Origin: Pseudomonas resinovorans NBRC 106553
Lineage (GTDB): Bacteria; Pseudomonadota; Gammaproteobacteria; Pseudomonadales; Pseudomonadaceae
DNA length: 64,000 bases
Direction: 5' to 3'
NCBI RefSeq assembly: GCF_000412695.1
Contig: NC_021499.1
Coordinates: forward strand, 5,084,001-5,148,000
Positions 42,805-51,475 of this stretch are shown here, in pieces. Below the pieces are notes generated by a model. It saw nothing but the letters and a program-made list of their open reading frames with translations, was not told the DNA's origin and made no database searches. The position numbers and the translations under genes are program-made. Every line of letters begins with the position of its first letter. The stretch's first letter is position 1.

Positions 42805-43567
42805 GGCCTTGTGCCAGCTCCTCCGCCTCGCCAGGCGGCGGAGCTGGAGCGGTGAAACACTCGGCCAGCGACTCGCCCCAGGTGCGATAGCCCAGGGTCG
42901 ACGGGTGATAGCCATCCAGCGCGAGGAACTCCGGACGCATTTCGAGGCGGGTGTCGAAGGCCTCCAGGCCTTCTCGCTCGGCCAGCTCGCGCAGCTGGCG
43001 GTCCAGCAGGCGCGCACGCCAACCCAGCAGCTGGCGCAGCAGCCAGGGCAAGGCACTGAAGTGTTCCAGCGGTGGTACGCCAGCAAGGGTCACCCGCGCG
43101 CCACGCCCGACGAACGGCCGGGCCAGCCCCTGGAGCGACGCCTGCCAGCGCTGGTCGGAACTGAAATGCGTGGTGTCGTTGACGCCGAAAACCAGCAGCA
43201 CCAGGTCGGCGGGCTCATCCGCCACTTGCGGCAACAGGCGCTCCAGGGCTTCGCCGGCGGTGATGCCGTTCTCGCCACAGGCCCGCCAGGCCACCGGACG
43301 CCCCAGGCGAGCGGCCAGCGCTCGGGCCATTTGGCCGGCCAGGGCGAAGTCCAGGCAGGAAGCGCCGACGCCAGCCACGGTGGACTCACCGATCAGCAGC
43401 AGACGCAGGGGCTCGCCATTGAGTTCGCCACCGGCAAGGCCGCGCTCCGGCCCGGCGGCGGGCGCCAGGCGCAAGGCGGTACGCCGGGTATGCACGGCCA
43501 TGGGCAACGCCAGGGGCAGCAGCGGCAACGCCGCCGCCCACCAGCACAGCCCGGCCAGGCGGGTCAC
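42788..43567 (-). CDS. SGNH/GDSL hydrolase
   Basis: 259 residues. Block [21 protein letters not shown] holds the catalytic Ser. Block III is [12 protein letters not shown]. The catalytic Asp-His pair is [20 protein letters not shown] near the C-terminus. A single hydrophobic N-terminal helix ([20 protein letters not shown]) may be a membrane anchor. The start is a GTG at 43567 that overlaps the purT stop (GTGA), giving translational coupling. Substrate unknown; lysophospholipase, esterase or sugar-acetyl activity are all possible. Its 3' end overlaps the MFS pseudogene by 17 nt. Confidence 0.83.
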   Translation of the reverse strand: MTRLAGLCWWAAALPLLPLALPMAVHTRRTALRLAPAAGPERGLAGGELNGEPLRLLLIGESTVAGVGASCLDFALAGQMARALAARLGRPVAWRACGENGITAGEALERLLPQVADEPADLVLLVFGVNDTTHFSSDQRWQASLQGLARPFVGRGARVTLAGVPPLEHFSALPWLLRQLLGWRARLLDRQLRELAEREGLEAFDTRLEMRPEFLALDGYHPSTLGYRTWGESLAECFTAPAPPPGEAEELAQGLSASG

Positions 43568-44745
43568 AGCTTGACGTCGACCGCCTGGGCGGAACGGGTT
43601 GCCTTGGCCCGCGCCAGGTCGGTGGATTCGTCCCGCGCAAGGGCCACCCCCATGCGCCGCTGGCCATCCACTTCCGGCTTGCCGAACAGCCGCAGCGCGG
43701 TGTCCGGCTCGGCCAGGGCGGCGCCCAGGTTGCCGAAGCTGACCTGGCGGGATGTGCCTTCCACGAGGATAACCGCGGAAGCCGAGGGCCCCTGCTGACG
43801 GATTGCCGGGATCGGCAGGCCGAGGATGGCCCGCGCGTGCAGGGCGAACTCGGAGAGGTCCTGGGAGATCAGGGTCACGAGGCCGGTGTCGTGGGGACGC
43901 GGCGACACTTCGCTGAACCACACCTGGTCGCCCTTGATGAACAGCTCGACGCCGAACAGGCCGCGGCCACCCAGGGCCACGGTCACCGCCTGGGCGATGC
44001 GCTCGGATTCGGCCAGGGCCTTCGGGCTCATGGCCTGGGGCTGCCAGGACTCGTGGTAGTCGCCCTTCACCTGGCGGTGGCCGATGGGCTCGCAGAAGCT
44101 GGTGCCGTCGATATGGCGCACGGTGAGCAGGGTGATCTCGTAGTCGAAGTCGATGAAGCCTTCGACAATTACCCGGCCCTTGCCGGCACGGCCGCCTTCC
44201 TGGGCATAGTCCCAGGCGGTCTTGAGGTCGGCGTCCGATTTCAGCACCGACTGGCCCTTGCCGGAGGAGCTCATGATCGGCTTGACCACGCAGGGGTAGC
44301 CGACGCTGGCCACCGCGGCGCTGTAGTCCTCGAAATTGTCGGCGAAGTGATAGGGCGAGGTGGGCAGCCCCAGCTCCTCGGCCGCCAGGCGGCGGATGCC
44401 TTCGCGGTTCATGGTCAGTTGGGCGGCGCGGGCGGTGGGCACCACGGTGAAGCCCTCGGCCTCCAGCTCCACCAGGGTGGCGGTGGCGATGGCCTCGATC
44501 TCCGGCACGATGTAGTGCGGTTTCTCCTGCTCGATCACCGCACGCAGGGCGGCGCCGTCGAGCATGCTGATCACGTGGCTGCGATGGGCAACCTGCATGG
44601 CCGGGGCGTCGGCATAGCGATCGACGGCGATCACTTCGCAGCCCAGTCGCTGCAGCTCGATCGCCACCTCCTTGCCGAGTTCGCCGGAGCCGCACAGCAG
44701 TACACGGGTCGCGCTGGGCGACAAGGGGGTTCCAATACGGGGCAT
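43564..44745 (-). CDS. purT: Formate-dependent phosphoribosylglycinamide formyltransferase (GAR transformylase 2)
   Basis: 393 residues. It begins [20 protein letters not shown] and has the ATP-grasp layout: [78 protein letters not shown], and [20 protein letters not shown] with DTGLVTL. It makes formyl-GAR from GAR, formate and ATP in purine synthesis, as an alternative to folate-dependent PurN. It is the upstream partner of the SGNH gene. Confidence 0.95.
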   Translation of the reverse strand: MPRIGTPLSPSATRVLLCGSGELGKEVAIELQRLGCEVIAVDRYADAPAMQVAHRSHVISMLDGAALRAVIEQEKPHYIVPEIEAIATATLVELEAEGFTVVPTARAAQLTMNREGIRRLAAEELGLPTSPYHFADNFEDYSAAVASVGYPCVVKPIMSSSGKGQSVLKSDADLKTAWDYAQEGGRAGKGRVIVEGFIDFDYEITLLTVRHIDGTSFCEPIGHRQVKGDYHESWQPQAMSPKALAESERIAQAVTVALGGRGLFGVELFIKGDQVWFSEVSPRPHDTGLVTLISQDLSEFALHARAILGLPIPAIRQQGPSASAVILVEGTSRQVSFGNLGAALAEPDTALRLFGKPEVDGQRRMGVALARDESTDLARAKATRSAQAVDVKL

Positions 44746-44762
44746 GGTGTTTCCTCGGGGAG

Positions 44763-44972
44763 TCAGGAAGCCTGGGAGGGGCTGTTCAGGAACAGGCCGC
44801 CGGCCTTGGCACGCTCGAAACAGCGGGCCAGGACCTCACGGCGCTCGGCATTGTCCATGCGGCCCCAACGGGTGATTTCGTCGGCGCTGCGCTGGCAGCC
44901 GCTGCAGATGTCATGGTCGTCCAGCACGCAGACCTGCACGCAGGGCGAGCGGACGGGGCGTTCGGCGTCCAT
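44763..44972 (-). CDS. DUF1289 small cysteine protein
   Basis: 69 residues with the DUF1289 pattern: [20 protein letters not shown] then [20 protein letters not shown]. Four cysteines in CxxxC...CxxC arrangement suggest a zinc or iron-sulfur site; function is unknown. Its start overlaps the gamma-carbonic anhydrase stop by one base and it lies 17 nt before purT, so it is in the same transcript. Confidence 0.88.
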   Translation of the reverse strand: MDAERPVRSPCVQVCVLDDHDICSGCQRSADEITRWGRMDNAERREVLARCFERAKAGGLFLNSPSQAS

Positions 44973-45496
44973 CAGTCGTCCTGCTCCGCGAGGTCGCGGG
45001 CGTAGCGCTGGGCGTTGTGCACGTAGTGGGCGGCGCTGGCCTCGAGCATCTTCTTCTGTTGCTCGGTCAGCTCGCGCACCACCTTGCCGGGGGAGCCCAT
45101 GACCAGCGAACCGTCGGGGATCTCCTTGCCTTCGGGGATCAGCGCGTTGGCGCCGATGATGCAGTACTTGCCGATCTTGGCGCCGTTGAGCACCACGGCG
45201 TTGATGCCGATCAGGCTGAAGTCGCCCACGGAGCAGCCGTGCAGCATGGCGTTATGGCCGATGGTGACGCTGCGGCCGATGCTGAGCGGATAGCCCATGT
45301 CGGTGTGCATCACCGTGCCGTCCTGGACGTTGCTGTTCTCGCCGATATGGATCAGCTCGTTGTCGCCGCGCAGCACGGCACCGAACCAGACACTGGCACC
45401 GGCGTCCAGGCGTACCTTGCCCACCAGGGTGGCAGTGGGAGCGGTCCAGCTGTCGGGATGGGCTTCGACCTGGGCGGTTCCAAGGCGGTATTTCAT
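44972..45496 (-). CDS. Gamma-class carbonic anhydrase-like protein (YrdA/PaaY type)
   Basis: 174 residues of left-handed beta-helix hexapeptide repeats. Landmarks: [60 protein letters not shown] (His ligands for zinc) and a C-terminal helix [20 protein letters not shown]. It forms a trimer with metal at subunit interfaces. Activity as a carbonic anhydrase is not assured, since many YrdA-like members are weak. Confidence 0.9.
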   Translation of the reverse strand: MKYRLGTAQVEAHPDSWTAPTATLVGKVRLDAGASVWFGAVLRGDNELIHIGENSNVQDGTVMHTDMGYPLSIGRSVTIGHNAMLHGCSVGDFSLIGINAVVLNGAKIGKYCIIGANALIPEGKEIPDGSLVMGSPGKVVRELTEQQKKMLEASAAHYVHNAQRYARDLAEQDD

Positions 45497-45517
45497 CAGG
45501 CGCTCCTCGAACGGGGC

Positions 45518-46120
45518 TTACTTGAGTTGTATGAAGTGCGTGGGCGCGCGGGTCATGTCGATGCCCGCGTCGTAGACCAGGTTGACCAGTTCCACGACCA
45601 TGATCGCGGTCAGGCCCCAGATCTTGTATTCGCCGTACTGGTAGCTCGGTACGTACCAGCTGCGGCCGAGGTAGTCGATGCGATGGGTCACCTGGCGCGG
45701 ATCGTCGCGGAAGAACGCCAGGGGCACGCTGAACACCGAGTCGATCTCCCCGTCGTTGGCCTTGTACTGGACGAAGTCCGGGACCAGCCCCACATAAGGA
45801 GTGACCCTGATTCCGTGGCGGGAAACCAGCGGGCTGAGCGGCCCGATGACTTCCACCAGGCCCGGGGGCAGGCCGACTTCCTCTTCCGCCTCGCGCAGGG
45901 CGGTGCGGACCAGGTCCTGGTCTTCCGGATCGCGGCGACCGCCGGGGAAGGCCACTTCACCACCATGGGTGGAGAGGCCGCTGGCGCGCAGGGTCAGGAC
46001 CAGTTCGGGCTCGTCGCTGCGGGTGATGGGCACCAGCACCGCCGCTTCGGGGAAGTCGTGATCGGTCTCCAGGGTTCTCGGGGAGTAGCTCTGCACACGA
46101 CGGAGCAGGTCATCCAGCAT
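45518..46120 (-). CDS. Nudix CoA pyrophosphatase
   Basis: 200 residues from the ATG at 46120 (MLDDLLRRVQSY). The Nudix box is intact: GGRRDPEDQDLVRTALREAE followed by EEVGL. Upstream is the CoA-family motif LTLRASGLSTHGGEVAFPGG, and downstream are PLSPLVSRHGIRVTPYVGLV and YKIWGLTAIMVVELV. It hydrolyses CoA and acyl-CoA to 3',5'-ADP and acyl-4'-phosphopantetheine. It starts the minus-strand cluster running to the SGNH gene and diverges from the second Nudix gene. Confidence 0.9.
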   Translation of the reverse strand: MLDDLLRRVQSYSPRTLETDHDFPEAAVLVPITRSDEPELVLTLRASGLSTHGGEVAFPGGRRDPEDQDLVRTALREAEEEVGLPPGLVEVIGPLSPLVSRHGIRVTPYVGLVPDFVQYKANDGEIDSVFSVPLAFFRDDPRQVTHRIDYLGRSWYVPSYQYGEYKIWGLTAIMVVELVNLVYDAGIDMTRAPTHFIQLK

Positions 46121-46290
46121 GGACGTTCTCGTTGTTTTCGACTGCCGGGCATCATGGCATGAACCTTGGGGCCACCCAAGCCCCGTACCGACAGGTCGCA
46201 CCCCGCTCGCCCTTGCGCCTCGCGTGGTGGGCCGCTTGCCGTGCGACAGCATGCCGCGCCAAGATGGGCCCCTGACTCCGAGGAGCTTCG

Positions 46291-46845
46291 ATGAAATTCT
46301 GCAGCCAGTGCGGTAGCCCCGTCGTCCAGCGCATCCCCGAAGGCGACAATCGCCTGCGCCATGTCTGCGACAGCTGCCATGCCATTCACTATCAGAATCC
46401 GCGCATCGTCGCCGGCTGCCTGCCGGTCTGGGGCGAGCAGGTACTGCTCTGTCGCCGGGCCATCGAACCGCGCCGTGGTTACTGGACCCTCCCCGCCGGT
46501 TTCATGGAGAACGGCGAGACCATGGCCCAGGCCGCCGCCCGGGAAACCCTGGAAGAAGCCTGCGCGCGGGTACGCGACCTCAGCCTCTATACCCTGTTCG
46601 ACCTGCCGCACATCAGCCAAGTCTACACCTTCTTCCGCGCAGAGCTGGTGGACCTGGACTTCGCCGCCGGCGATGAGAGCCTGGAAGTACGCCTGTTCCA
46701 CGAACGGGAGATTCCTTGGTCGGAGCTGGCTTTTCCGACCGTGGGCCGTACCTTAGAATGCTACTTCGCCGACCGTGCCGGGCAGGACTTCCCCGTGCGC
46801 AACGAGCCGCTGGCACCCTTGCTGGCCTATTACAAAAAAACCTGA
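46291..46845 (+). CDS. Nudix hydrolase with N-terminal zinc ribbon
   Basis: 184 residues. The zinc ribbon uses FCSQCG...CDSCH (residues 4-33). The Nudix box [20 protein letters not shown] then EEACA keeps the metal-binding RETLEE core, but the usual EEXG glycine is Cys. It belongs to the NUDIX zinc-ribbon group related to NADH pyrophosphatase but lacks the full NudC N-terminal domain. AGGAGCTTCG precedes the ATG. The substrate is probably an ADP-linked nucleotide. It is followed 42 nt later by the L,D-transpeptidase gene. Confidence 0.88.
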   Translation: MKFCSQCGSPVVQRIPEGDNRLRHVCDSCHAIHYQNPRIVAGCLPVWGEQVLLCRRAIEPRRGYWTLPAGFMENGETMAQAAARETLEEACARVRDLSLYTLFDLPHISQVYTFFRAELVDLDFAAGDESLEVRLFHEREIPWSELAFPTVGRTLECYFADRAGQDFPVRNEPLAPLLAYYKKT

Positions 46846-46887
46846 ACGCTATTCTGCTTATTTGAACACTCTGGGGATGTCGTACCG

Positions 46888-47391
46888 ATGCGCTGGTTGC
46901 TACTTGTACTTTCCATGAGCCTTGCCGCTCTCGCCCAGGCGAGTACCACGCCGACACTGGGCAGCAAGCCCATCGACAAGGTCATGGTGGTGAAATCGGA
47001 GCGCAAGCTGCTGCTGATGAATCGGGGGGACATCCTCAAGTCCTACCGCATCTCGCTCGGCAAGCAGCCGGTGGGCCCCAAGCTGCGCGAGGGCGACATG
47101 CGCACTCCCGAGGGCTTCTACTGGATCGACTGGCGCAAGACCAGCGACAAGTTCAACCTCGCCCTGCACATCTCCTACCCCAACGCTCGCGATGCCGCCA
47201 AGGCCCGGGAAAAGGGCGTCTCCGCCGGTGGCATGATCATGATCCACGGCACCCCGCTGGATGAGGAATACCCCGAGTGGTACTTCCACTCCCTTGACTG
47301 GACCGAAGGCTGCATCGCCATGAAGAACTCGGACATGCAGGAGATCTGGAGCCTGGTGAAGGACGGCACCCTGATCGAAATCCGCCCCTGA
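46888..47391 (+). CDS. L,D-transpeptidase family (YkuD) protein
   Basis: 167 residues. The signal peptide MRWLLLVLSMSLAALAQA is followed directly by the YkuD domain: KVMVVKSERKLLLMNRGDIL, then MIMIHGTPL (His-Gly) and SLDWTEGCIAMKNSDMQEIW with the nucleophile Cys. The C-terminus is VKDGTLIEIRP. It is expected to act in the periplasm on peptidoglycan (3-3 crosslinks or lipoprotein attachment). It has no LysM or other targeting domain. An intrinsic terminator follows. Confidence 0.92.
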   Translation: MRWLLLVLSMSLAALAQASTTPTLGSKPIDKVMVVKSERKLLLMNRGDILKSYRISLGKQPVGPKLREGDMRTPEGFYWIDWRKTSDKFNLALHISYPNARDAAKAREKGVSAGGMIMIHGTPLDEEYPEWYFHSLDWTEGCIAMKNSDMQEIWSLVKDGTLIEIRP

Positions 47392-47405
47392 AGCCATCCC
47401 CCACG

Positions 47406-47432
47406 AAAAAGGCGCCATATGGCGCCTTTTTT
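47406..47432. terminator. Bidirectional intrinsic terminator
   Basis: AAAAAGGCGCCATATGGCGC followed by CTTTTTT forms a perfect stem around the CATATG centre. It has an A-run on one side and a T-run on the other, serving the L,D-transpeptidase (plus) and PilZ (minus) genes. Confidence 0.9.
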
Positions 47433-47493
47433 ATTGGATCTTCGCAAACGATGGAATTTCAGCAAAGAGCCGGTCGCCGTTCGTCAGACAGAT

Positions 47494-47853
47494 TCAGGCC
47501 GAGGCGGCCAGAGGGCGAAAGCTGAAATAGAAACGCAGGGCATCGATGAGGTCGGCGTATTCCGACGGCGGGGTCACCAGGGAAAAACCGGAATCATAGT
47601 GCCCGGGGGTCACATCCTCGTGGCACCACTGGCAATTGGCATAGAAGTCGATGAAATGCAGCTGGCCGTCCTTGCCCGGAATCTTCAGCCGCATGTCGAA
47701 GCGCGCGCCCACCAGTATCGGCAGCTGGCTGATCAGCATCATGCCGTCCATGGACACATTGCCCAGGTAACCCATGGGTTTGTCGGTGATTCGATTGAAC
47801 ACCTTCAGGTAGTACGGCAACTGATGGCGTTCGATTCGGCGCTTGGTAGGCAT
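47494..47853 (-). CDS. PilZ domain protein
   Basis: 119 residues, a stand-alone PilZ domain. The c-di-GMP motif is present as KRRIERHQLPYYLKV (RxxxR-type) and GNVSMDGMMLIS (D/NxSxxG). Then come RFDMRLKIPGKDG, CQWCHEDVTPGHYDSGFSLV and a C-terminal helix. It probably binds c-di-GMP and acts on a protein partner. Two GGEEF cyclases are encoded in the same window. No flagellar, pilus or polysaccharide gene is adjacent to suggest the target. Confidence 0.88.
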   Translation of the reverse strand: MPTKRRIERHQLPYYLKVFNRITDKPMGYLGNVSMDGMMLISQLPILVGARFDMRLKIPGKDGQLHFIDFYANCQWCHEDVTPGHYDSGFSLVTPPSEYADLIDALRFYFSFRPLAASA

Positions 47854-47913
47854 GATATCAAATCGCTATTAATGTGACGCTAGTATGGACTCGTTGTCGC
47901 CAACGACCAACCT

Positions 47914-48336
47914 TCAATTGCAGGCTCTGGCCAGATCACCGTCCAATTTGCTCCTGAAGGACTCGATCTCTGCATCAGTGTAGTACTGACGCTCGCCACG
48001 CTCGTCGAGATGGTAGAAGGGTCCGCTATGAGTCAGTTGGTCGCGCTTCTCCCGCAACTCACCGCATTTCTTCTGCTGCTGTTCCCTCGCCTGGGCGGCT
48101 CGGTTGTCTTCGGCTTCCTGCTCCTGTCGCCGCGCGTCGTAGAACTTCGCGGTCCGCGCCTCACGCTCGCGGGTCGCTTCGTCGCGGTCCACTACCTGGG
48201 GTTTTACCGTCACCTGCTCGGCGCCTTCCCGTGGCGTCGCGCTGAAATGCACCCGCCCTTCGGCATCGGTCCAGCGGTAGATCTGCGCGTTGGCGACAAG
48301 CGGCATCAGCAACAGGCAACAAAACAGGTGGCGCAT
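47914..48336 (-). CDS. DUF4124 periplasmic protein
   Basis: 140 residues from the ATG at 48336 (MRHLFCCLLLMPLVANA), with AGGAGCCATGGA before it. After the signal peptide comes the DUF4124 motif QIYRWTDAEGRVHFSATPRE. Then there is a long charged coiled coil (DRDEATREREARTAKFYDAR and following), rich in Glu, Arg and Gln, and a C-terminal cap GPFYHLDERGERQYYTDAEI. It is periplasmic by signal; function unknown. Readings further upstream are out of the coding style of the region and were discarded. Confidence 0.85.
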   Translation of the reverse strand: MRHLFCCLLLMPLVANAQIYRWTDAEGRVHFSATPREGAEQVTVKPQVVDRDEATREREARTAKFYDARRQEQEAEDNRAAQAREQQQKKCGELREKRDQLTHSGPFYHLDERGERQYYTDAEIESFRSKLDGDLARACN

Positions 48337-48419
48337 TCCATGGCTCCTCGAATAGAGGCTCAGCTTAGCCCCCGGCCAATGCAGCTCAAGCGGGCAACGA
48401 CCGACGGCCGGGTTAGGGG

Positions 48420-48791
48420 TCAGAGTGGCGCGGCGCTGGTCCTGGTTGCGCTGGCGTCGATCCGGCCGAGCTGCTGCAAGGTCTCCAGGCGCGCCTTCGC
48501 GCGGAACGCGTACTCGCTGGTGGGGAAGCGGCTGATGATGAACTGGTAAGTCTGCGCCGCGTCGACGAACAGGCTCTGGCGCTCCAGGCACTGGCCGCGC
48601 AGCAGGGAGATTTCCGGCTGCAGGTACTGGCGCGAGCGGCTCCGGCGCTCGGCCTTGGAGAGCTGCAGCATCACGTCCGCGCAATCGCCCCGCTCGTAGG
48701 AGCGGTAGGCGTTGTTCAGGTTGCGGTCGAGGGACCAGCGAGTGCAGCCGGCCGTGGCAACCAGCAGCGTGAGGATGATCAGGATGCGCAT
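48420..48791 (-). CDS. Small TPR-like lipoprotein
   Basis: 123 residues. The lipoprotein signal is MRILIILTLLVATAGC with the lipobox Cys at 16. The mature part resembles two TPR helices: NNAYRSYERGDCADVMLQLS and LLRGQCLERQSLFVDAAQTY followed by FIISRFPTSEYAFRAKARL, with a disulfide-capable Cys pair. Likely outer-membrane or periplasmic; role unknown. It lies upstream of the DUF4124 gene on the same strand, with an 83-bp gap. Confidence 0.82.
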   Translation of the reverse strand: MRILIILTLLVATAGCTRWSLDRNLNNAYRSYERGDCADVMLQLSKAERRSRSRQYLQPEISLLRGQCLERQSLFVDAAQTYQFIISRFPTSEYAFRAKARLETLQQLGRIDASATRTSAAPL

Positions 48792-48905
48792 GGGTATTTC
48801 CTCCGTCCATCTGGATATCGGCCGAGTCCGCTACTTCTTCAGACCGCTGGACGACGAACAAGCATAACCTCCGATTGACCTCGCCGGCGCCAGACACAAG
48901 CGGTT

Positions 48906-48941
48906 CCGCCACCGTTTGGCGGGCCACCTGAATCAATTCAG
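48906..48941. promoter_or_regulatory. Two inverted repeats in the pykA upstream region
   Basis: CCGCCA-CCGTT-TGGCGG (48906-48922) and CTGAAT-CA-ATTCAG (48928-48941) lie close together about 80-115 bp upstream of the pykA start. The second could be an operator for a dimeric regulator. Neither matches the HexR consensus (TTGT-N8-ACAA) expected for central-carbon genes. No firm -35/-10 pair was identified in this 228-bp gap. Confidence 0.45.
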
Positions 48942-49019
48942 CGGGTAGTGAAAAGTAACCATGACTACAGTGCCCACGCGTAGTAGCCTCGGGCTCTGCT
49001 TGAAAAATGGAGTCTTCGC

Positions 49020-50471
49020 ATGCCCTTCCGCCGTACCAAAATCGTCGCCACCCTCGGCCCGGCCAGCAATTCCCCGGAAGTCCTGGAGCAACTGATAGTT
49101 GCCGGACTCAACGTCGCCCGCCTGAACTTCTCCCACGGCAGCCCTGAGGAACACAAGGCGCGCGCCCGCCTGGTCCGCGAGCTGGCCGCCAAGCATGGCC
49201 GCTTCGTCGCCCTGCTCGGCGACCTGCAAGGTCCGAAGATCCGTATCGCCAAGTTCGCCAACAAGCGCATCGAGCTGAAGGAAGGCGACAGCTTCCGCTT
49301 CTCCGTCACCCACCCCCGCGACGCCGGCACCCAGGACGTGGTCGGCATCGACTACCCGGACCTGATCAAGGACTGCGGCGTAGGCGATGAACTGCTGCTG
49401 GACGACGGCCGCGTGGTGATGCGTGTCGAAAGCACCAGCGCCGACGAACTGCACTGCCGCGTGCTGATCGGCGGCCCGCTGTCCGACCACAAGGGCATCA
49501 ACCGTCGCGGCGGCGGCCTGACCGCCCCGGCCCTGACCGCCAAGGACAAGGCCGACATCAAGCTGGCCGCGGAAATGGAGCTGGACTACCTGGCCGTCTC
49601 CTTCCCCCGTGACGCCGCCGACATGGAACTGGCCCGCCGCCTGCGCGACGAAGCCGGCAGCAAGGCCTGGCTGGTGGCCAAGATCGAACGCGCCGAAGCC
49701 GTGGCCGACGACGACGCCCTGGACGGCCTGATCCGCGCCAGCGACGCGGTGATGGTGGCCCGTGGCGACCTCGGCGTGGAAATCGGCGACGCCGAGCTGG
49801 TGGGCATCCAGAAGAAGATCATCCTGCACGCCCGCCGCTACAACAAAGCCGTGATCACCGCGACCCAGATGATGGAGTCCATGATCCACAGCCCGATGCC
49901 GACCCGCGCGGAAGTGTCGGACGTAGCCAACGCCGTGCTCGACTACACCGACGCCGTGATGCTCTCGGCCGAAAGCGCCGCCGGCGAATACCCGCTGGAA
50001 GCGGTACAGGCCATGGCGCGCATCTGCCAGGGCGCCGAGAAGCACCCGGACACCCGCCGCTCCAGCCACCGTATCGGCAAGACCTTCGAGCGCTGCGACG
50101 AAAGCATCGCCCTGGCCTCCATGTACGCGGCCAACCACTTCCCCGGCATCAAGGCGATCATCTGCCTGACCGAGAGCGGCTACACCCCGCTGATCATGTC
50201 GCGCATCCGTTCCTCGGTGCCGATCTACGCCTACTCGCCCCACCGCGAAACCCAGGCCCGCGTGGCACTGTTCCGTGGCGTGGAAACCATCCCCTTCGAC
50301 GCAGCCGCGCTGCCGCCGGAGAAGGTCAGCCAGATGGCCGTGGACGAGTTGCTGCAACGTGGCGTGGTGACCAAGGGTGACTGGGTGATCCTGACCAAGG
50401 GTGACAGCTACACCACCCAGGGCGGCACCAACACCATGAAGATCCTCCACGTGGGCGACCTGCTGGTCTGA
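49020..50471 (+). CDS. pykA: Pyruvate kinase II
   Basis: 483 residues, the length of PykA-type enzymes. Landmarks: RRTKIVATLGPASNSPEVLE, AGLNVARLNFSHGSPEEHKA, LLGDLQGPKIRIAKF, and the catalytic DYLAVSFPRDAADMELARRL, WLVAKIERAEAV, VMVARGDLGVEIG and the signature AVITATQMMESMIHSPMPTR. It converts phosphoenolpyruvate and ADP to pyruvate and ATP and needs Mg and K ions. GGAGTCTTCGC sets the ATG at 49020. A strong terminator at 50485-50515 makes it monocistronic. Confidence 0.95.
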   Translation: MPFRRTKIVATLGPASNSPEVLEQLIVAGLNVARLNFSHGSPEEHKARARLVRELAAKHGRFVALLGDLQGPKIRIAKFANKRIELKEGDSFRFSVTHPRDAGTQDVVGIDYPDLIKDCGVGDELLLDDGRVVMRVESTSADELHCRVLIGGPLSDHKGINRRGGGLTAPALTAKDKADIKLAAEMELDYLAVSFPRDAADMELARRLRDEAGSKAWLVAKIERAEAVADDDALDGLIRASDAVMVARGDLGVEIGDAELVGIQKKIILHARRYNKAVITATQMMESMIHSPMPTRAEVSDVANAVLDYTDAVMLSAESAAGEYPLEAVQAMARICQGAEKHPDTRRSSHRIGKTFERCDESIALASMYAANHFPGIKAIICLTESGYTPLIMSRIRSSVPIYAYSPHRETQARVALFRGVETIPFDAAALPPEKVSQMAVDELLQRGVVTKGDWVILTKGDSYTTQGGTNTMKILHVGDLLV

Positions 50472-50484
50472 CCTGGCCTGGAAT

Positions 50485-50515
50485 GAAAAAAGCCGCCCTT
50501 CGGGGCGGCTTTTTC
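50485..50515 (+). terminator. pykA intrinsic terminator
   Basis: AAAAAAGCCGCCC-TTC-GGGGCGGCTTTTT: a GC-rich stem with a UUCG-like loop and a T-run, 13 nt after the pykA stop. Confidence 0.92.
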
Positions 50516-50536
50516 ATGGGCGGGCACAACCTTGCA

Positions 50537-50562
50537 GGAGCGAATTCATTCGCGAAACAGGC
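50537..50562. repeat. REP core GCGAATTCATTCGC, single arm
   Basis: GGAGCGAATTCATTCGCGAA plus a few flanking bases. This matches the core of the palindromes at 23421-23458 and 28586-28683 but lacks a second arm. Confidence 0.7.
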
Positions 50563-50579
50563 CGCGTTGCCACCTTGGC

Positions 50580-50664
50580 GTAGGTTGTGGCTGAGCGACG
50601 CGAAGCCCAACAGGCGAACCACGGCCAGACGACGTTGGGCTTCGCTGCGCTCAAACCAACCTAC
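50580..50664. repeat. Four-arm intergenic repeat, gttggg type
   Basis: Bounded by GTAGGTTG and CAACCTAC, with a perfect inner 12-bp pair GCGAAGCCCAAC (50600-50611) and GTTGGGCTTCGC (50634-50645). It lies between pykA and the enoyl-CoA hydratase gene. Four more copies, in the opposite orientation, lie in the array 58753-59427. Confidence 0.8.
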
Positions 50665-50669
50665 GGCAA

Positions 50670-51443
50670 TTAGACAAATCTGGAGAAATCCGGTTTGCGC
50701 CGCTGGGTGAAGGCCGACAGTGCTTCCAGCGCTTCCGGCGACCGCAGTCGCTGGGTGAACAGCTCGCCCTCCTCCATGATCGCCTTGCGCAGTGCCTCGC
50801 GATCCGGCGCCTGCATCAGGCGCTTGCTCACTTCCAGCGCCGAGGGTGCCAGATCGAGGAAGCGCAGTGCGGCCTCGCGGGCACGGGCGAAGGTGGCGGC
50901 GCCGTTCTCCAGGGAGGCGTTGGCGATGCCCCAGCTGGCCGCCTGCTCACCGCTGAAACCTTCGCCCAGCAGCAGCAGTTCAGCCGCTTTGGCATGGCCC
51001 AGCAGGCGCGGCAGGATCAGGCTGGAACCGAATTCTGGACACAGGCCGAGGTTGACGAAGGGCATCTTCAGCTTGGCGTCGCTGCTTACATAGACCAGGT
51101 CGCAGTGCAGCAGCAGGGTCGTGCCGATGCCCACCGCCGGGCCGCTAACGGCGGCCACCACGGGTTTGGGGAAGTCGAACAGCGCGCGCATGAACCTGAA
51201 CACCGGGCTGTCCATCCCGCTCGGCGGCTCCTGGAGGAAATCGACGATGTCGTTGCCGCTGGTGAAGCAGGTCTCGTTGCCGGTGATCAGCACCGCGCGG
51301 ACGCTGGCATCTTCCCGGGCCCCTTCCAATACCTCGGCCATGCCGCTGTACATTTCGCGGGTCAGGGCGTTCATCTTGTCCGGACGGTTCATGCGCAGCG
51401 TCAGCAGGCCCTGCTCGCGCTCGACCTGAATGTGATCGCTCAT
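50670..51443 (-). CDS. Enoyl-CoA hydratase/isomerase family protein
   Basis: 257 residues with the crotonase fold: ITLRMNRPDKMNALTREMYS-type start, AVLITGNETCFTSGNDIVDF (oxyanion region), KPVVAAVSGPAVGIGTTLLL and CDLVYVSSDAKLKMPFVNLG. In place of the two catalytic glutamates of true hydratases, the second region reads NLGLCPEFGSSLILPRLLG, keeping one Glu. It may therefore be an isomerase or a broad hydratase. It is downstream of the ferredoxin reductase and cyclase genes on the same strand, as in other Pseudomonas next to pykA. Confidence 0.88.
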   Translation of the reverse strand: MSDHIQVEREQGLLTLRMNRPDKMNALTREMYSGMAEVLEGAREDASVRAVLITGNETCFTSGNDIVDFLQEPPSGMDSPVFRFMRALFDFPKPVVAAVSGPAVGIGTTLLLHCDLVYVSSDAKLKMPFVNLGLCPEFGSSLILPRLLGHAKAAELLLLGEGFSGEQAASWGIANASLENGAATFARAREAALRFLDLAPSALEVSKRLMQAPDREALRKAIMEEGELFTQRLRSPEALEALSAFTQRRKPDFSRFV

Positions 51444-51475
51444 GGGGAATCCTCGAGTGGAATGTGCCCGTGGCG

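Noticed and set aside
43564..44695. Extension of the SGNH hydrolase frame upstream through purT to give a 635-residue protein
   Set aside because: The upstream part is purT in another frame; the hydrolase begins at the GTG overlapping the purT stop.
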